64,000 bases of DNA, from the NCBI RefSeq assembly GCF_021568905.1, contig NZ_JAKGSB010000004.1, forward strand, positions 186,001-250,000. Direction: 5' to 3'. The notes beneath the pieces are model-generated. The model did no database searches. It saw nothing but the letters and a program-made list of their open reading frames with translations, and was not told the origin of the DNA. Below are positions 49,886-59,308 of the stretch, in pieces. Within the stretch, counting starts at the first letter, position 1. The number at the start of each line of letters is the position of its first letter. Made by a program: the position numbers and the translations under genes. Origin of the DNA: Zavarzinia marina. GTDB lineage: Bacteria; Pseudomonadota; Alphaproteobacteria; Zavarziniales; Zavarziniaceae.

Positions 49886-51058
49886 TCAGATCCCGACCGT
49901 CGCGAAGAAGATGGAGAAGGCGGCGTCGAGCACGATCACCAGGAAGATACCCTTCACCACCGACTGTGTGGTGCGCTGGCCGACGGATTCCGAACTGCCC
50001 TCGACCCGCAGCCCCTCGAGGCAGCCGACGACGGCGATGGTGACGGCGAAGAAGGGCGCCTTGACGATGCCGACGGCGAAAGTCTTCCAGGAGACGGAAT
50101 CGGCCAGCCGGTTCATGAACACGTCGGGCGGAATGCCGAGCACGCCCCAGGACATCAGCATGCCGCCGGTCAGGCCCATCATGTCGGCGAAGAAGGCGAG
50201 GCACGGCAGCATGATCATGAGGGCGAGGACGCGCGGAACCACCAGGACCTCGATCGGATCGAGCCCCAGGGTGCGCATGGCGTCCACTTCCTCGTTCAGC
50301 TTCATCGAGCCGATCTGCGCCGTGAAGGACGAGCCGGAGCGCCCGGCGATGACGATCGCGGCCAGCAGAATGCCGAGTTCGCGCAGCACCGAGATGGCGA
50401 CCAGATTGACGACGAAGATCTGCGCCCCGAACATCGCCAACTGGTCGACGCCCTGATAGGCGATGACGATGCCGATGAGGAAGGAGATCAGGCCGACGAT
50501 CGGCATGGCCTCCAGCCCCGCCTTCTGCGCCTGGGCGAAGGTCGAGGTCAGGCGGAAGCGCCCCGGATGCAGGAACACGAGGCGGAACAGGGCCGCGATG
50601 GTCTCGCCGAGGAAGGAGATCAGGCTGAGCGATTCCTTGCCCGCCAGACTGACGGAGCGCCCGAAACCGTCGATCATGCGGGCGATCCGGCCGTGGCCGC
50701 GCGGCTTTTCCGGCACCGGGCGGTCGGCCTTGGCGACCTGGCCGAGCAGGACCTCGTAGTCCTCGTTCACCCCGGTGATCAGGGGTTCGCCGCCCGCGCG
50801 CTGCCAGCGCGCGGCGGTCCGGTGCACCAGCCATGCGCCGACCGTGTCGATCGCCTCGACCGCCGAGAGGTCGATTTCGAGGGCGCGGCCGCCGACGGGG
50901 CCCCCGCCCTTTCGCGATTCGCCCGGCAGCGCGGTCAGCGCGCGTTCGAGGCCGGCGACATTGGCGACGACCCAGCGCCCCGACAATTCCGCCCGCAGCC
51001 CGCCCTGGCGGTCGACGAGGCGCAGCAGGCCGGAAGCATCCACTCTAGTCGCTGACAT
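49886..51058 (-). CDS. mlaE: MlaE permease with N-terminal MlaB/STAS-like domain
   Basis: 390 residues, about 130 longer than E. coli MlaE. The extra N-terminus (~1-110) is a STAS-like domain ([21 protein letters not shown]) corresponding to MlaB, which is a separate protein in E. coli. The permease part carries [23 protein letters not shown] and about five or six helices. It forms the membrane core of the lipid ABC transporter. Fusion of MlaB and MlaE is common in alphaproteobacteria. First gene of the unit; DUF2336 lies 60 bp upstream on the same strand and may be co-transcribed. Confidence 0.92.
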   Translation of the reverse strand: MSATRVDASGLLRLVDRQGGLRAELSGRWVVANVAGLERALTALPGESRKGGGPVGGRALEIDLSAVEAIDTVGAWLVHRTAARWQRAGGEPLITGVNEDYEVLLGQVAKADRPVPEKPRGHGRIARMIDGFGRSVSLAGKESLSLISFLGETIAALFRLVFLHPGRFRLTSTFAQAQKAGLEAMPIVGLISFLIGIVIAYQGVDQLAMFGAQIFVVNLVAISVLRELGILLAAIVIAGRSGSSFTAQIGSMKLNEEVDAMRTLGLDPIEVLVVPRVLALMIMLPCLAFFADMMGLTGGMLMSWGVLGIPPDVFMNRLADSVSWKTFAVGIVKAPFFAVTIAVVGCLEGLRVEGSSESVGQRTTQSVVKGIFLVIVLDAAFSIFFATVGI

Positions 51059-51118
51059 GCGGGAAAATCCGAAACCAATGAAGACGATGAAATGCAGGGC
51101 TGCTCAAATCGCGGCCGA

Positions 51119-52246
51119 TCAGAGGGTGTTGGCCGCCGGGGCGGGCCCCCGGCCGATCTTGGTGATCATATAGTCGACGCTCTCGGTGTCGACCCTGTCG
51201 CCGAAGCCGGTCAGAATCCGCTCGATCACCAATTCGCGGTAGTGTTCGCGGGCGCCGGGAGCGTCGCGCAGCTCCGTCTCCTCGGCCGCGATCAGGGCGA
51301 CCCGGGCCAGGGGCAGTTGCGCCTCGGGCATGCCCGCGACGGAGAACAGGCGCGCGACGCCGGTACCGCCCGGATCGCGGATCAGGGACGCCGCATTGTC
51401 GGCGGCAATCCCGGCGCGGAGCGCCAGCGCCGTCTCGAAGAACAGATAGTCGCCCATCAGCAGGGCGCGCATGATCAGCGTCGGCGTCAGGCGGCCCGAA
51501 CGGTGCAGGTCGGCGATGAAGCTTTCCAGATCCTGACCGATGCCGTGGGGCAGCATCAGGGTGGCGCGTTCCCGGCTCTGCAGGGTGAGATCGGCGAGCA
51601 TGTCGGGATCGAGGGCGCCCCGCCCCGACAGGTGACGGTGAAGCTGCTCCGACACCATCGCCATCAGCTTGGCCGCCACCCGGACCGGCAGGCCGCCACG
51701 CCCGGCCAGCGGTTCGGCGACGCGGCTGATGGCGCCATAGCGATCGGCCACCCGGTCGAGGGAGGCGTCGGAAATCGCGGCCCCCGGATTGCCCACCAGC
51801 CGCGCGACCGCGCCGATGTCGCCGCGCTCGATCAGAGCTTCGGAAAGATTGGCGGAAATGCTGGCGCGTCCGGCGATCGCCGAAAGCCCGGCGGACGACG
51901 TGGCGAGAACGAGGCCGAGCAGGTCCTCGTCCGTCAGCACGGAAGAAGCCTCGAGCACCGGCAGCGCCACGTGATCGACGTCGCTGGCCAGTTTGACGGC
52001 GATGTCGTGGGGCAGGTCGTCGGCGTCCTTCATGGTGGCCGAGAGGGCGGCGCGCACCGCCACCGTCGCCTTCTTCGCGATGGTCCGGAACAGGGCCTCC
52101 GCCGCCAGCCGCGCCTTGGGATCCAGGGTGCCGTCGCGCCAAGCGGCGGCCACCAGTCGCGTCGCCTCGGCCTGACGGTCGGGGGACGGATCGGTCAGCA
52201 GAGCCTGCAGATCCAGTCGCGTCATGACGGGCTCGGACACCTTCAC
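51119..52246 (-). CDS. DUF2336 domain-containing protein
   Basis: 375 residues, largely helical, with HEAT-like repeats early ([24 protein letters not shown]) and [10 protein letters not shown] near the end. DUF2336 proteins are abundant in alphaproteobacteria, and their role is poorly defined. The start is a GTG with AGGAAGAG just upstream (52246); an ATG at 52225 would shorten it by seven residues. It lies 60 bp before mlaE on the same strand. No membrane helix or signal is apparent, so it is probably cytosolic. Confidence 0.8.
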   Translation of the reverse strand: MKVSEPVMTRLDLQALLTDPSPDRQAEATRLVAAAWRDGTLDPKARLAAEALFRTIAKKATVAVRAALSATMKDADDLPHDIAVKLASDVDHVALPVLEASSVLTDEDLLGLVLATSSAGLSAIAGRASISANLSEALIERGDIGAVARLVGNPGAAISDASLDRVADRYGAISRVAEPLAGRGGLPVRVAAKLMAMVSEQLHRHLSGRGALDPDMLADLTLQSRERATLMLPHGIGQDLESFIADLHRSGRLTPTLIMRALLMGDYLFFETALALRAGIAADNAASLIRDPGGTGVARLFSVAGMPEAQLPLARVALIAAEETELRDAPGAREHYRELVIERILTGFGDRVDTESVDYMITKIGRGPAPAANTL

Positions 52247-52465
52247 CTCTTCCTGCGGCCTTTGCTTCTCGCGGCCTTCGCCTCTTGTCGCCTCGCGGCG
52301 GAGGTCCTCGCCACGGACCCCCTCGCCAAGCCGGCAGCACCCTTATTGGACGGTCCTACCATAGCACGGTGGCGCGATGCCGCATGGACGACAAGGACCA
52401 ATGTGATCAAAAAATGCGACCACAGGGCCGACATTGCCATCAAATCGCGACTGGATTTCGACATC

Positions 52466-52849
52466 ATGCACATGAAACGCCTTCTGGCCCGTATGGCACC
52501 GCTGGCCCTCGCATTGGTCACGGCCGCGTCCGCGCAGGCCGCCGACACCAAGAAGGGCGCGATCATCTTCAAGCGTTGCGCGACCTGCCACACCCTGGAC
52601 GCGGGCGGCCCCAACCGCGTCGGCCCCAATCTGCACGGCGTCTTCGGCCGGGCGGCGGGCACCGCCGAGGGCTTCACCTATTCGAAGGCCATGGCCGCCA
52701 GCGGCATCACCTGGACCGCCGAGACCATCGCCGAATATGTCGCCAGCCCGAAGGCCATGGTGCCCGGGAACAAGATGGCCTTCGTCGGCGTGAAGAAGGA
52801 AGACGAGCGCGCGGACCTGATCGCCTACCTGGAAGAAGCGACGAAATAG
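52466..52849 (+). CDS. Class I c-type cytochrome, soluble periplasmic (c2-like)
   Basis: 127 residues. A signal peptide (~1-25, ending AQAAD) is followed by a mature protein of about 100 residues with CATCH (Cys38, Cys41, His42) and the axial Met104 in [26 protein letters not shown] is typical of cytochrome c2/c550. It is a small electron carrier between respiratory complexes or from a dehydrogenase. Start at ATG 52466 or 52472; no strong ribosome site. The PQQ-dehydrogenase 4 kb away is a possible donor, but nothing in the layout links them. Confidence 0.9.
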   Translation: MHMKRLLARMAPLALALVTAASAQAADTKKGAIIFKRCATCHTLDAGGPNRVGPNLHGVFGRAAGTAEGFTYSKAMAASGITWTAETIAEYVASPKAMVPGNKMAFVGVKKEDERADLIAYLEEATK

Positions 52850-52933
52850 GCTTTCGCGCTTCGCCGCCGGCCCGGTTAAGCTGCGGCCCCGTCGGGGCAC
52901 GGGCCCTGCACGCAGCAGGGCTCGGAGTCATCG

Positions 52934-53911
52934 ATGGAACTCACCGTCGCGATCGAACGCTGGCCGATCGCCGGAACCTTCCGCATCGCGCGGGGCGCCA
53001 AGACCGAAGCCGCCGTCGTCACCGCCCGCCTGTCGGACGGCACCCATGTCGGGCGCGGCGAATGCGTGCCCTATGCCCGCTATGGCGAGACGGTCGAGGG
53101 GGTTGCGGCCAGCCTGAGGGCCCTCGCGCCCGCCGTCGCCGCCGGCCTCGACCGCGCGGCGCTGCAGGATCGCCTGCCCCCCGGGGCCGCGCGCAACGCG
53201 CTCGACTGCGCCTTCTGGGATTTCGCGGCCAAGACGTCGGGCCGCAGCGCCGCCGAACTGGCGGGCCTGCCCGCGCCCGGGCCGGTGACCACCGCCTATA
53301 CCCTCAGTCTCGAGGCGCCGGCGGCCATGGCGGCGGCGGCCGTCGCCGCGCGGAAGCCCCTTCTCAAGCTGAAGCTCGGCGGCGACGGTCTCGATCTCGA
53401 ACGGGTGGCGGCGGTCCATGGCGCCTGCCCCGACTCCCGCCTGATCGTCGACGCCAACGAAGCCTGGACGCCGGCCCTTCTGCTCGACCAGGGGCCGGCC
53501 ATGGCCGGCCTCGGCGTCGCGCTGATCGAACAGCCCCTGCCGGCGGCGGCGGACGCGGCGCTGGCAGGGATCGACAGCCCCGTCCCGCTGTGTGCCGACG
53601 AATCCTGCCACAGCAGCGCCGATCTGCCGCGCCTCGCCCGGCTCTACAGCCACGTCAGCGTGAAACTCGACAAGACCGGCGGCCTGACCGAGGCGATCGC
53701 CCTGACGCGGGCGGCAAGGGACCTGGGTCTCGGGGTCATGGTCGGCTGCATGGTCGGGACCTCGCTGGCCATGGCGCCCGCCCTCCTCCTCGCCGGCGCG
53801 GCCGATTTCGTCGATCTGGACGGTCCGCTGCTGCTGGCGCGAGACAGGGTGCCCGGACTTCGCTACGAAGGGGCAGTGATCCGACCGGCGGAAGGGGATC
53901 TGTGGGGATGA
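52934..53911 (+). CDS. Dipeptide epimerase (enolase superfamily)
   Basis: 325 residues of the muconate lactonising subgroup. The pocket is complete: KLKLGG (KxK, base), metal ligands in VDANEAW, IEQPL and CADES, then the second Lys in VKLDKTGG and GCMVGTSLAM. It interconverts L,L- and L,D-dipeptides such as L-Ala-D/L-Glu, freeing peptidoglycan peptides for catabolism; related alphaproteobacterial proteins are called DgcA and act on N-acyl-glutamate. Its TGA overlaps the ATG of the M14 peptidase by 4 nt, so the two act together. Confidence 0.88.
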   Translation: MELTVAIERWPIAGTFRIARGAKTEAAVVTARLSDGTHVGRGECVPYARYGETVEGVAASLRALAPAVAAGLDRAALQDRLPPGAARNALDCAFWDFAAKTSGRSAAELAGLPAPGPVTTAYTLSLEAPAAMAAAAVAARKPLLKLKLGGDGLDLERVAAVHGACPDSRLIVDANEAWTPALLLDQGPAMAGLGVALIEQPLPAAADAALAGIDSPVPLCADESCHSSADLPRLARLYSHVSVKLDKTGGLTEAIALTRAARDLGLGVMVGCMVGTSLAMAPALLLAGAADFVDLDGPLLLARDRVPGLRYEGAVIRPAEGDLWG

Positions 53912-55014
53912 CGCACGGCGACCGTCCAGGCCAAGCACATCCGGGCCATTGGCACTTCAGCGCCGATTACGCGACGGCGCGGCGCCGCCTGATCGCGGCC
54001 TGTGCCGAGGCGGGTTTCGCCCTGGAAAGCCATCGCCATCCCCTGCGCGGCCCCGATGGCGGCACCCTCGCCACCGACGTCGTCCGCGTCGGGCCGATGT
54101 CGGCGCGCAGGCGCCTGGCGGTGGTCGCCGGCACCCACGGCGTGGAAGGCTATTTCGGCGCCGCCGTCATCCACGGGCTGATCGCCGACGGCCATCTGCG
54201 CGCGCTGCCGCCCGATTGCGCCGTCGTTCTGATTCACGGCCTCAACCCTTACGGTTTCGCCTGGACCCGTCGGGTGACGGAAGACAATGTCGACCTCAAC
54301 CGCAATTGGGTGGATTTCGGCCGCCCACGGCCCGACGCGCCGGACTATGCCGCGATCGCCGACGCCCTGCTGCCCGCCGACCTCGAGCCCCCGACCCTGG
54401 CCCGATCCGACGGCCGCCTTCAGCGCTTCGCCCGCGAGCGCGGCTTCTTCGCCCTGCAGGAAGCGATCACGCGCGGCCAGTACCAATGGGACGACGGCCT
54501 CTATTTCGGCGGGCGCGGCCCGACCTGGTCGCGCCGGCGCATGGCCGAGATCGCGGCGCGCCATCTGGCCGGGCCCGGCCATGTCGCGGTGGTCGATTGC
54601 CATACCGGCCTCGGCGGCCACGGCAAGGGCGAGCTGATTTCGATCGCCGCCCCCGACAGCGCCGACTTCGTCCGGGCGGAACATGTCTTCGGGCCCGGCG
54701 TGACCTCGACCCTCGCCGGCAATTCGGTCTCCGCCCATCTCATGGGGTCGCTGGACGAGGGCATGGCGGAACTGGTCGGGCCGGCCGATCTGACCTTCGT
54801 CGCCCTCGAGGTCGGCACGCGGGACGGCCAGACCGTGATCGCGGCGCTGCGCGACGACAATTGGCTGCACATGCGGGGCAATGCCGGCGGCCCCCTGGCC
54901 CCGGCGATCAAGGCCCGCCTGAAGGACGCCTTCGCCCCCGAGGACCCGGGCTGGCAGGACCGTGTCCATGCGCTCGGCGTCGGCTGCGTGACGCGGGCCC
55001 TGTCACGCATCTGA
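53908..55014 (+). CDS. M14-like zinc metallopeptidase (DUF2817 family)
   Basis: 368 residues. The carboxypeptidase-like zinc site is recognisable: GTHGVEGYFG (His..Glu, ~77-86), VDLNRNWVDF (substrate Arg/Asn, ~124-133) and a third ligand His in VVDCHTGLGGHG. FVALEVGT near the end may carry the general base Glu. The family is annotated DUF2817/M14 and probably trims amino acids or acyl groups from small peptides. No signal peptide, so it is cytosolic. Overlap ATGA with the epimerase implies a joint role in wall-peptide or acyl-amino acid recycling. The phoX promoter follows. Confidence 0.85.
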   Translation: MTHGDRPGQAHPGHWHFSADYATARRRLIAACAEAGFALESHRHPLRGPDGGTLATDVVRVGPMSARRRLAVVAGTHGVEGYFGAAVIHGLIADGHLRALPPDCAVVLIHGLNPYGFAWTRRVTEDNVDLNRNWVDFGRPRPDAPDYAAIADALLPADLEPPTLARSDGRLQRFARERGFFALQEAITRGQYQWDDGLYFGGRGPTWSRRRMAEIAARHLAGPGHVAVVDCHTGLGGHGKGELISIAAPDSADFVRAEHVFGPGVTSTLAGNSVSAHLMGSLDEGMAELVGPADLTFVALEVGTRDGQTVIAALRDDNWLHMRGNAGGPLAPAIKARLKDAFAPEDPGWQDRVHALGVGCVTRALSRI

Positions 55015-55048
55015 TCCGGCCCGGATCCGGCCGGCACCGATCGCGCCA

Positions 55049-55082
55049 TTGTCACGCCCAGGTCATCGACCTTGTTTAGAAC
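55049..55082 (+). promoter_or_regulatory. PHO box-like site and -10 upstream of phoX
   Basis: TTGTCAC (55049-55055), GCCC spacer, AGGTCAT (55060-55066) form an 18-bp direct repeat with the 7-4-7 layout of the PhoB box (consensus CTGTCAT-N4-CTGTCAT). TAGAAC at 55077-55082 follows 10 bp later, where PhoB-dependent promoters place the -10 box, and the start codon is 35 bp further on. A weaker second 7-4-7 element (CTGTCAC-GCAT-CTGATCC, 55000-55017) overlaps the end of the M14 gene. Confidence 0.6.
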
Positions 55083-55117
55083 AGCAATCGCCAAATCCTA
55101 TTTCAGGGAGCCCAGCG

Positions 55118-57070
55118 ATGCTGTCTCGCGAACGCGTGCCGGCGGACATGATCGTCGGCGATACCGACGACCTGCCGTCCAACGAATCGACCGCCACCCC
55201 CTTCGCCGCCGTCCTCGAGGAACGCCTGTCCCGCCGCGGGATGCTGGGCCTCGGCGTCGCCGCCACCGCCCTCGGCGTGTTCGGCGGCTTCCGCGCGCGG
55301 ACCGCCGCCGCCGCCGAAGCGGAAATTCCGGCCTCCAGCCTGACCTTCAAGGAAGTGCCCCATCTCCTCGACGAGACGATGCATGCGCCGGAAGGTTACG
55401 AGGCGCAGGTGCTGATCCGCTGGGGCGACGCGGTGCTGCCCGGCGCGCCCGCCTTCGATCCGCTGAAGCAGACCGCCGAGGCCCAGGCCAAGCAGTTCGG
55501 CTACAACAACGACATGATCGCCTGGTTCCCCCTGCCCTACGGCAGCAAGACGGCGGACCACGGCCTGCTGGCGATCAACCACGAATATACCGATCCGCAC
55601 ATCATGTTCCCGGGCTTCGCCGACGAGAAGGCGGCCTATAAGGACACGACCAAGGAACAGGTCGAGGTCGAGCTGGCCGCCCATGGCATCTCGGTCATCG
55701 AGGTGAAGCGCGAGGGCGACGCCTGGAGCGTGGTGCCGGACAGCAAATATGCCCGGCGCATCAACCTCCTGAACAGCGAGACCCTGCTGTCCGGCCCCGT
55801 CGCCGGCAACGACAAGGTGAAGACCTCGGCCGATCCGAGCGGCACCAAGGTGATCGGCACGATCAACAATTGCGCCGGCGGCTGGACCCCCTGGGGCACC
55901 TATCTGTCGGGCGAGGAGAATTTCCACCAGTACTTCAGCGGCGCGACCGACGCCCCGATCCACACCCGCTACGGCGTGAAGGGCAAGCCGGAATATCCGT
56001 CCTGGGGTGCCCATGTCGATCGCTTCGACGTGACCAAGGAGCCGAACGAGCCGAACCGCTATGGCTGGGTTCTCGAGGTCGATCCCTACGACCCGGAGGC
56101 GACGCCGAAGAAGCGCACCGCCCTCGGCCACTTCAAGCATGAGAACGCGACCTCGGCGCTCACCGCCGACGGCCGCCTCGCGGTCTATTCGGGCGACGAC
56201 GAGCGTTTCGAATACGTCTACCGCTTCGTCACCAAGGGCAAGGTGAACATGGAGGACCGCAAGGCCAATGCGGATCTCCTCGACGAAGGCACCCTCTATG
56301 TCGCGCGCTTCGACGCCGACGGCACGGTCACCTGGATGCCGCTGGTGTTCGGCGAAGGCCCGCTGACGGCGGAGAACGGCTTCAACTCCCAGGCCGACGT
56401 GCTCCTCGAGACGCGCCGCGCCGCCGACCTGCTGAAGCCGACGCCGATGGACCGTCCGGAGGACGTCGAGACCAACCCGGTGACGGGCAAGGTCTATATC
56501 GCGCTGACCAAGAACGACCGCCGCACGCCGGATCAGGTCGATGCCGCCAACCAGCGCTTCAACAACGTCTTCGGCCACATCATCGAAATGGTCCCGCCGA
56601 CCGTCGACGGCAAGGTCGACCACGGCGCCGACACCTACGCCTGGGACATCTTCATCCGGGGCGGCAATCCGGGCAGCAAGTCGGCCGGCGCCAAGTTCGG
56701 CCCGGGTACGTCCCCCGACGGCTGGTTCGCCAATCCGGACAATTTCGTCTTCGACAGCCAGGGCCGTCTCTGGGTCCTGACCGACGGCTTCCCGGATTTC
56801 GACGTCGCCGACGGCCTGTGGTGCTGCGACACCGAAGGTCCCGCGCGTGGTCAGACCAAGCATTTCTTCGCCGTGCCGAAGGGCGCTGAAATGTGCGGCG
56901 GCGCCTTCAATTCCGACGATACGGCGATCTTCCTCTCGATCCAGCACCCGGCCGAGGATTCGATGTATGACGCGCCCTCGACCCGCTGGCCCGACTTCAA
57001 GGACGACATGCCGCCCCGCCCGGCGGTGGTGGTGGTCACCAAGAAGGGCGGCGGCCTGATCGGCGCCTGA
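55118..57070 (+). CDS. phoX: PhoX family alkaline phosphatase (DUF839)
   Basis: 650 residues. A twin-arginine signal lies at LSRRGMLGLGVAATALGVFGG (Arg39, Arg40), after an unusually long ~37-residue n-region. The PhoX beta-propeller contains INHEYTDPHIMF, NNCAGGWTPWGTYLSGEENF, LGHFKHENAT, the late NPDNFVFDSQGRLWV and a GGAFN/AIFLSIQHP ending. PhoX enzymes use Ca2+ and Fe to release phosphate from esters in the periplasm and are made under phosphate starvation. The start at 55118 has AGGGAG upstream. The PHO box-like promoter supports this regulation. Terminator at 57088. Confidence 0.93.
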   Translation: MLSRERVPADMIVGDTDDLPSNESTATPFAAVLEERLSRRGMLGLGVAATALGVFGGFRARTAAAAEAEIPASSLTFKEVPHLLDETMHAPEGYEAQVLIRWGDAVLPGAPAFDPLKQTAEAQAKQFGYNNDMIAWFPLPYGSKTADHGLLAINHEYTDPHIMFPGFADEKAAYKDTTKEQVEVELAAHGISVIEVKREGDAWSVVPDSKYARRINLLNSETLLSGPVAGNDKVKTSADPSGTKVIGTINNCAGGWTPWGTYLSGEENFHQYFSGATDAPIHTRYGVKGKPEYPSWGAHVDRFDVTKEPNEPNRYGWVLEVDPYDPEATPKKRTALGHFKHENATSALTADGRLAVYSGDDERFEYVYRFVTKGKVNMEDRKANADLLDEGTLYVARFDADGTVTWMPLVFGEGPLTAENGFNSQADVLLETRRAADLLKPTPMDRPEDVETNPVTGKVYIALTKNDRRTPDQVDAANQRFNNVFGHIIEMVPPTVDGKVDHGADTYAWDIFIRGGNPGSKSAGAKFGPGTSPDGWFANPDNFVFDSQGRLWVLTDGFPDFDVADGLWCCDTEGPARGQTKHFFAVPKGAEMCGGAFNSDDTAIFLSIQHPAEDSMYDAPSTRWPDFKDDMPPRPAVVVVTKKGGGLIGA

Positions 57071-57087
57071 TCCCGCAGCAGACGACG

Positions 57088-57117
57088 AAGGGGGGGCGCG
57101 ATGCGTCCCCCCTTTTT
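57088..57117. terminator. Rho-independent terminator after phoX
   Basis: AAGGGGGGG (57088-57096) pairs with CCCCCCTT, and the T-run is TTTTT (57113-57117). It lies 18 bp after the phoX stop and can also close the convergent PQQ-dehydrogenase transcript, whose stop is at 57136. Confidence 0.85.
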
Positions 57118-57135
57118 CGCGCCTGTGCTGCGCTT

Positions 57136-59223
57136 CTATTCCTTTGGCGTGCCCGGCACCACGCCCTCGTTGGCGCGCTGGATGACATAGGCGTGGATGG
57201 CGTCGGCGCCCGCTTCGTCGAGGACGTCGTCGAAAGCGACCATGCCATTGTCCTTCAGCATGCCGCCCAGCACGATGTCCTTCCAGGCTTCGTGGATCAC
57301 CGGGCCCGAATGGCGAAGATCCGGCAGCACGCCGCCGGAGACGGCGCCAATGCCGTGGCACACCATGCAATATTGGGCATAGAGCGCGGATCCCTTGGCG
57401 ACCATCTCCTCGGGCGCGGTATTGGCCGGCGGTTCGGGGAAGGCGGCGCTCAGGTCCGGCGGCGGCAGTGTGTCGGTACCGCCGATCCTGAAGGTCAGCA
57501 CGCGGCCGATATTGGGCATGTCCATCGTATGGGCGGCGCGGCCATAGGCCAGCGCATAGGCGCCGCCGTAACCGGCGACGACCGTGACATATTGCACGCC
57601 GTCGATCTCATAGGTGATGGGGGCGGCCTGGATGCCGGTCTGGGCCGGCGTGTACCACAGGCGTTCGCCCGTCCTCGCGTCATAGGCGATGAACTTGCCG
57701 TCGCTGGTGCCCTGGAACACCAGGCCGCCGGCGGTTGAAAGCACGCCGCCGTTCCACGGGCCCCACAGCTTGGCGCGCCAGGCTTCCTGCTGCTTCACCG
57801 GATCCCAGGCGATCAGGGCGCCGGAGACGATGTCGGGGTCGATGTCGGCGATCGGGCTGTTGTCCGTCCCCGTGTTCCACTGCTTGCGGTTATAGGCGAA
57901 TTTCTTGTCCGGGGCGTAGAGGCCGGGGATTTCCTGGGTCGGGATATAGACGAGGCCGGTCTCCGGATCGAAGGACATGGGCTGCCAGTTGTGGCCGCCG
58001 ATGGGCGACGGCATCACCACCGCCGGCTCGTCCGCCCAGCGCGCGCCCGGGGTTTCGATCGGGCGCCCGGTTTCCATGTCGATCCCGCTCGCCCAGGTGA
58101 CGGTGACATAGGGTTTGGCCGAGATCAGTTCCCCGGTCTCGCGGTCGAGGACGTAGAAGAAGCCGTTCTTCGGCGCCTGCATGATCACCTTGCGCGGCGT
58201 GCCGTCGATCGCCAGTTCCGCCAGGATCAGATGCTGGGTCGCGGTATAGTCCCAGGTATCGCCCGGCGTGACCTGATAATGCCACTTCAGGCGTCCCGTA
58301 TCGGGATCGAGCGCCAGGATCGAGGAGAGATAGAGGTTGTCGCCGCCCTCGGGGCTGCGGATGTGGCGGGCCCAGGGCGCGCCGTTGCCGGTGCCGACAT
58401 AGAGAAGGTCGAGGTCCGGATCATAGGCCATGGAATCCCAGATCGTGCCGCCGCCGCCCATCGTCCACCATTCGCCGGTCCAGGTCTTGGCGGCTTCCGC
58501 CAGTTCAGGGTGCTCGAAGGGTTTCGAGGGATCGCCGGGCACGGTGTAGAAGCGCCACGCCTGCTTGCCGGTATCGGCGTCATAGGCCGTGACGTAACCC
58601 CGAACGCCATATTCGGCGCCGCCATTGCCGATGATCACCTTGCCCTTCACCACGCGCGGCGCGCCGGTGATCGTATAGGGCCAGGGGCCTTCCTTGGTGT
58701 CGACGTCCCAGAGTTTCTCGCCGGTCGAGGCATCGAGGGCGACGAGGCGGCCGTCCAGCGTGCCGACGAAGACCTTGCCCTGCCAGACCGCGACACCCCG
58801 GTTGACCACGTCGCAACAGGCGAACTTGCCCCATGCGCGCGGCACTTCCGGATCGAAGGACCAGAGCGGCTTGCCGGTCTTCGCATCCAGCGCATCGACC
58901 ATGGACCAGGGCTGGGTCACATACATGACGCCATCGACCACGATGGGGGTCGCATGGTGACCGCGCACGCCGCCGGTCTCGTAATGCCAGGCAAGACCCA
59001 ATTGCTTCACGTTTTCGGTGTTCACGGCCTTCAGCGGGCTGAAACGCTGTTCCGAATAGGTGCGGCCGTGGGACATCCAGTTTCCCGGCTCGCTGTCGGC
59101 ACCGATGATGCGGGCACCGTCGACCGCCGCCGGGCCCTCGGCGGTTGCGGTTGCGGTCGCGGACCAGAGACAGAGAGCGGCAAGCGCGGCAAGGCGGACG
59201 CCCGGACGGGTGATCTTCGACAC
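57136..59223 (-). CDS. PQQ-dependent quinohemoprotein alcohol dehydrogenase
   Basis: 695 residues starting at GTG 59223, with GGGAGGAAAAC directly upstream. A signal peptide (~1-28) precedes an eight-bladed propeller. The vicinal Cys136-Cys137 pair ([10 protein letters not shown]) near PQQ and the catalytic Asp in TWDYTATQ are present. At the position two after that Asp is Thr rather than Asp, so the Ca2+ type rather than the lanthanide (XoxF/ExaF) type is expected. Residues ~600-695 form a cytochrome c domain with CMVCHG. It oxidises primary or aromatic alcohols in the periplasm and passes electrons to a cytochrome. No accessory pqq genes are in the window. Confidence 0.92.
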   Translation of the reverse strand: MSKITRPGVRLAALAALCLWSATATATAEGPAAVDGARIIGADSEPGNWMSHGRTYSEQRFSPLKAVNTENVKQLGLAWHYETGGVRGHHATPIVVDGVMYVTQPWSMVDALDAKTGKPLWSFDPEVPRAWGKFACCDVVNRGVAVWQGKVFVGTLDGRLVALDASTGEKLWDVDTKEGPWPYTITGAPRVVKGKVIIGNGGAEYGVRGYVTAYDADTGKQAWRFYTVPGDPSKPFEHPELAEAAKTWTGEWWTMGGGGTIWDSMAYDPDLDLLYVGTGNGAPWARHIRSPEGGDNLYLSSILALDPDTGRLKWHYQVTPGDTWDYTATQHLILAELAIDGTPRKVIMQAPKNGFFYVLDRETGELISAKPYVTVTWASGIDMETGRPIETPGARWADEPAVVMPSPIGGHNWQPMSFDPETGLVYIPTQEIPGLYAPDKKFAYNRKQWNTGTDNSPIADIDPDIVSGALIAWDPVKQQEAWRAKLWGPWNGGVLSTAGGLVFQGTSDGKFIAYDARTGERLWYTPAQTGIQAAPITYEIDGVQYVTVVAGYGGAYALAYGRAAHTMDMPNIGRVLTFRIGGTDTLPPPDLSAAFPEPPANTAPEEMVAKGSALYAQYCMVCHGIGAVSGGVLPDLRHSGPVIHEAWKDIVLGGMLKDNGMVAFDDVLDEAGADAIHAYVIQRANEGVVPGTPKE

Positions 59224-59308
59224 GTTTTCCTCCCCCCCGATTTTCTTATCGTTCGGGTGGAAGAACCCTAGTCCGCGACCGCCCCGCCGGGCAATAGTGA
59301 ACAAGGCG

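Noticed and set aside
55000-55017. Second PHO box-like element CTGTCAC-GCAT-CTGATCC
   Set aside because: It overlaps the last codons of the M14 gene and its second half matches the consensus poorly; kept only as a remark.
55103-57370. Antisense frame of 755 residues opposite phoX
   Set aside because: No recognisable domain, whereas phoX on the plus strand has a Tat signal, family motifs, promoter and terminator.
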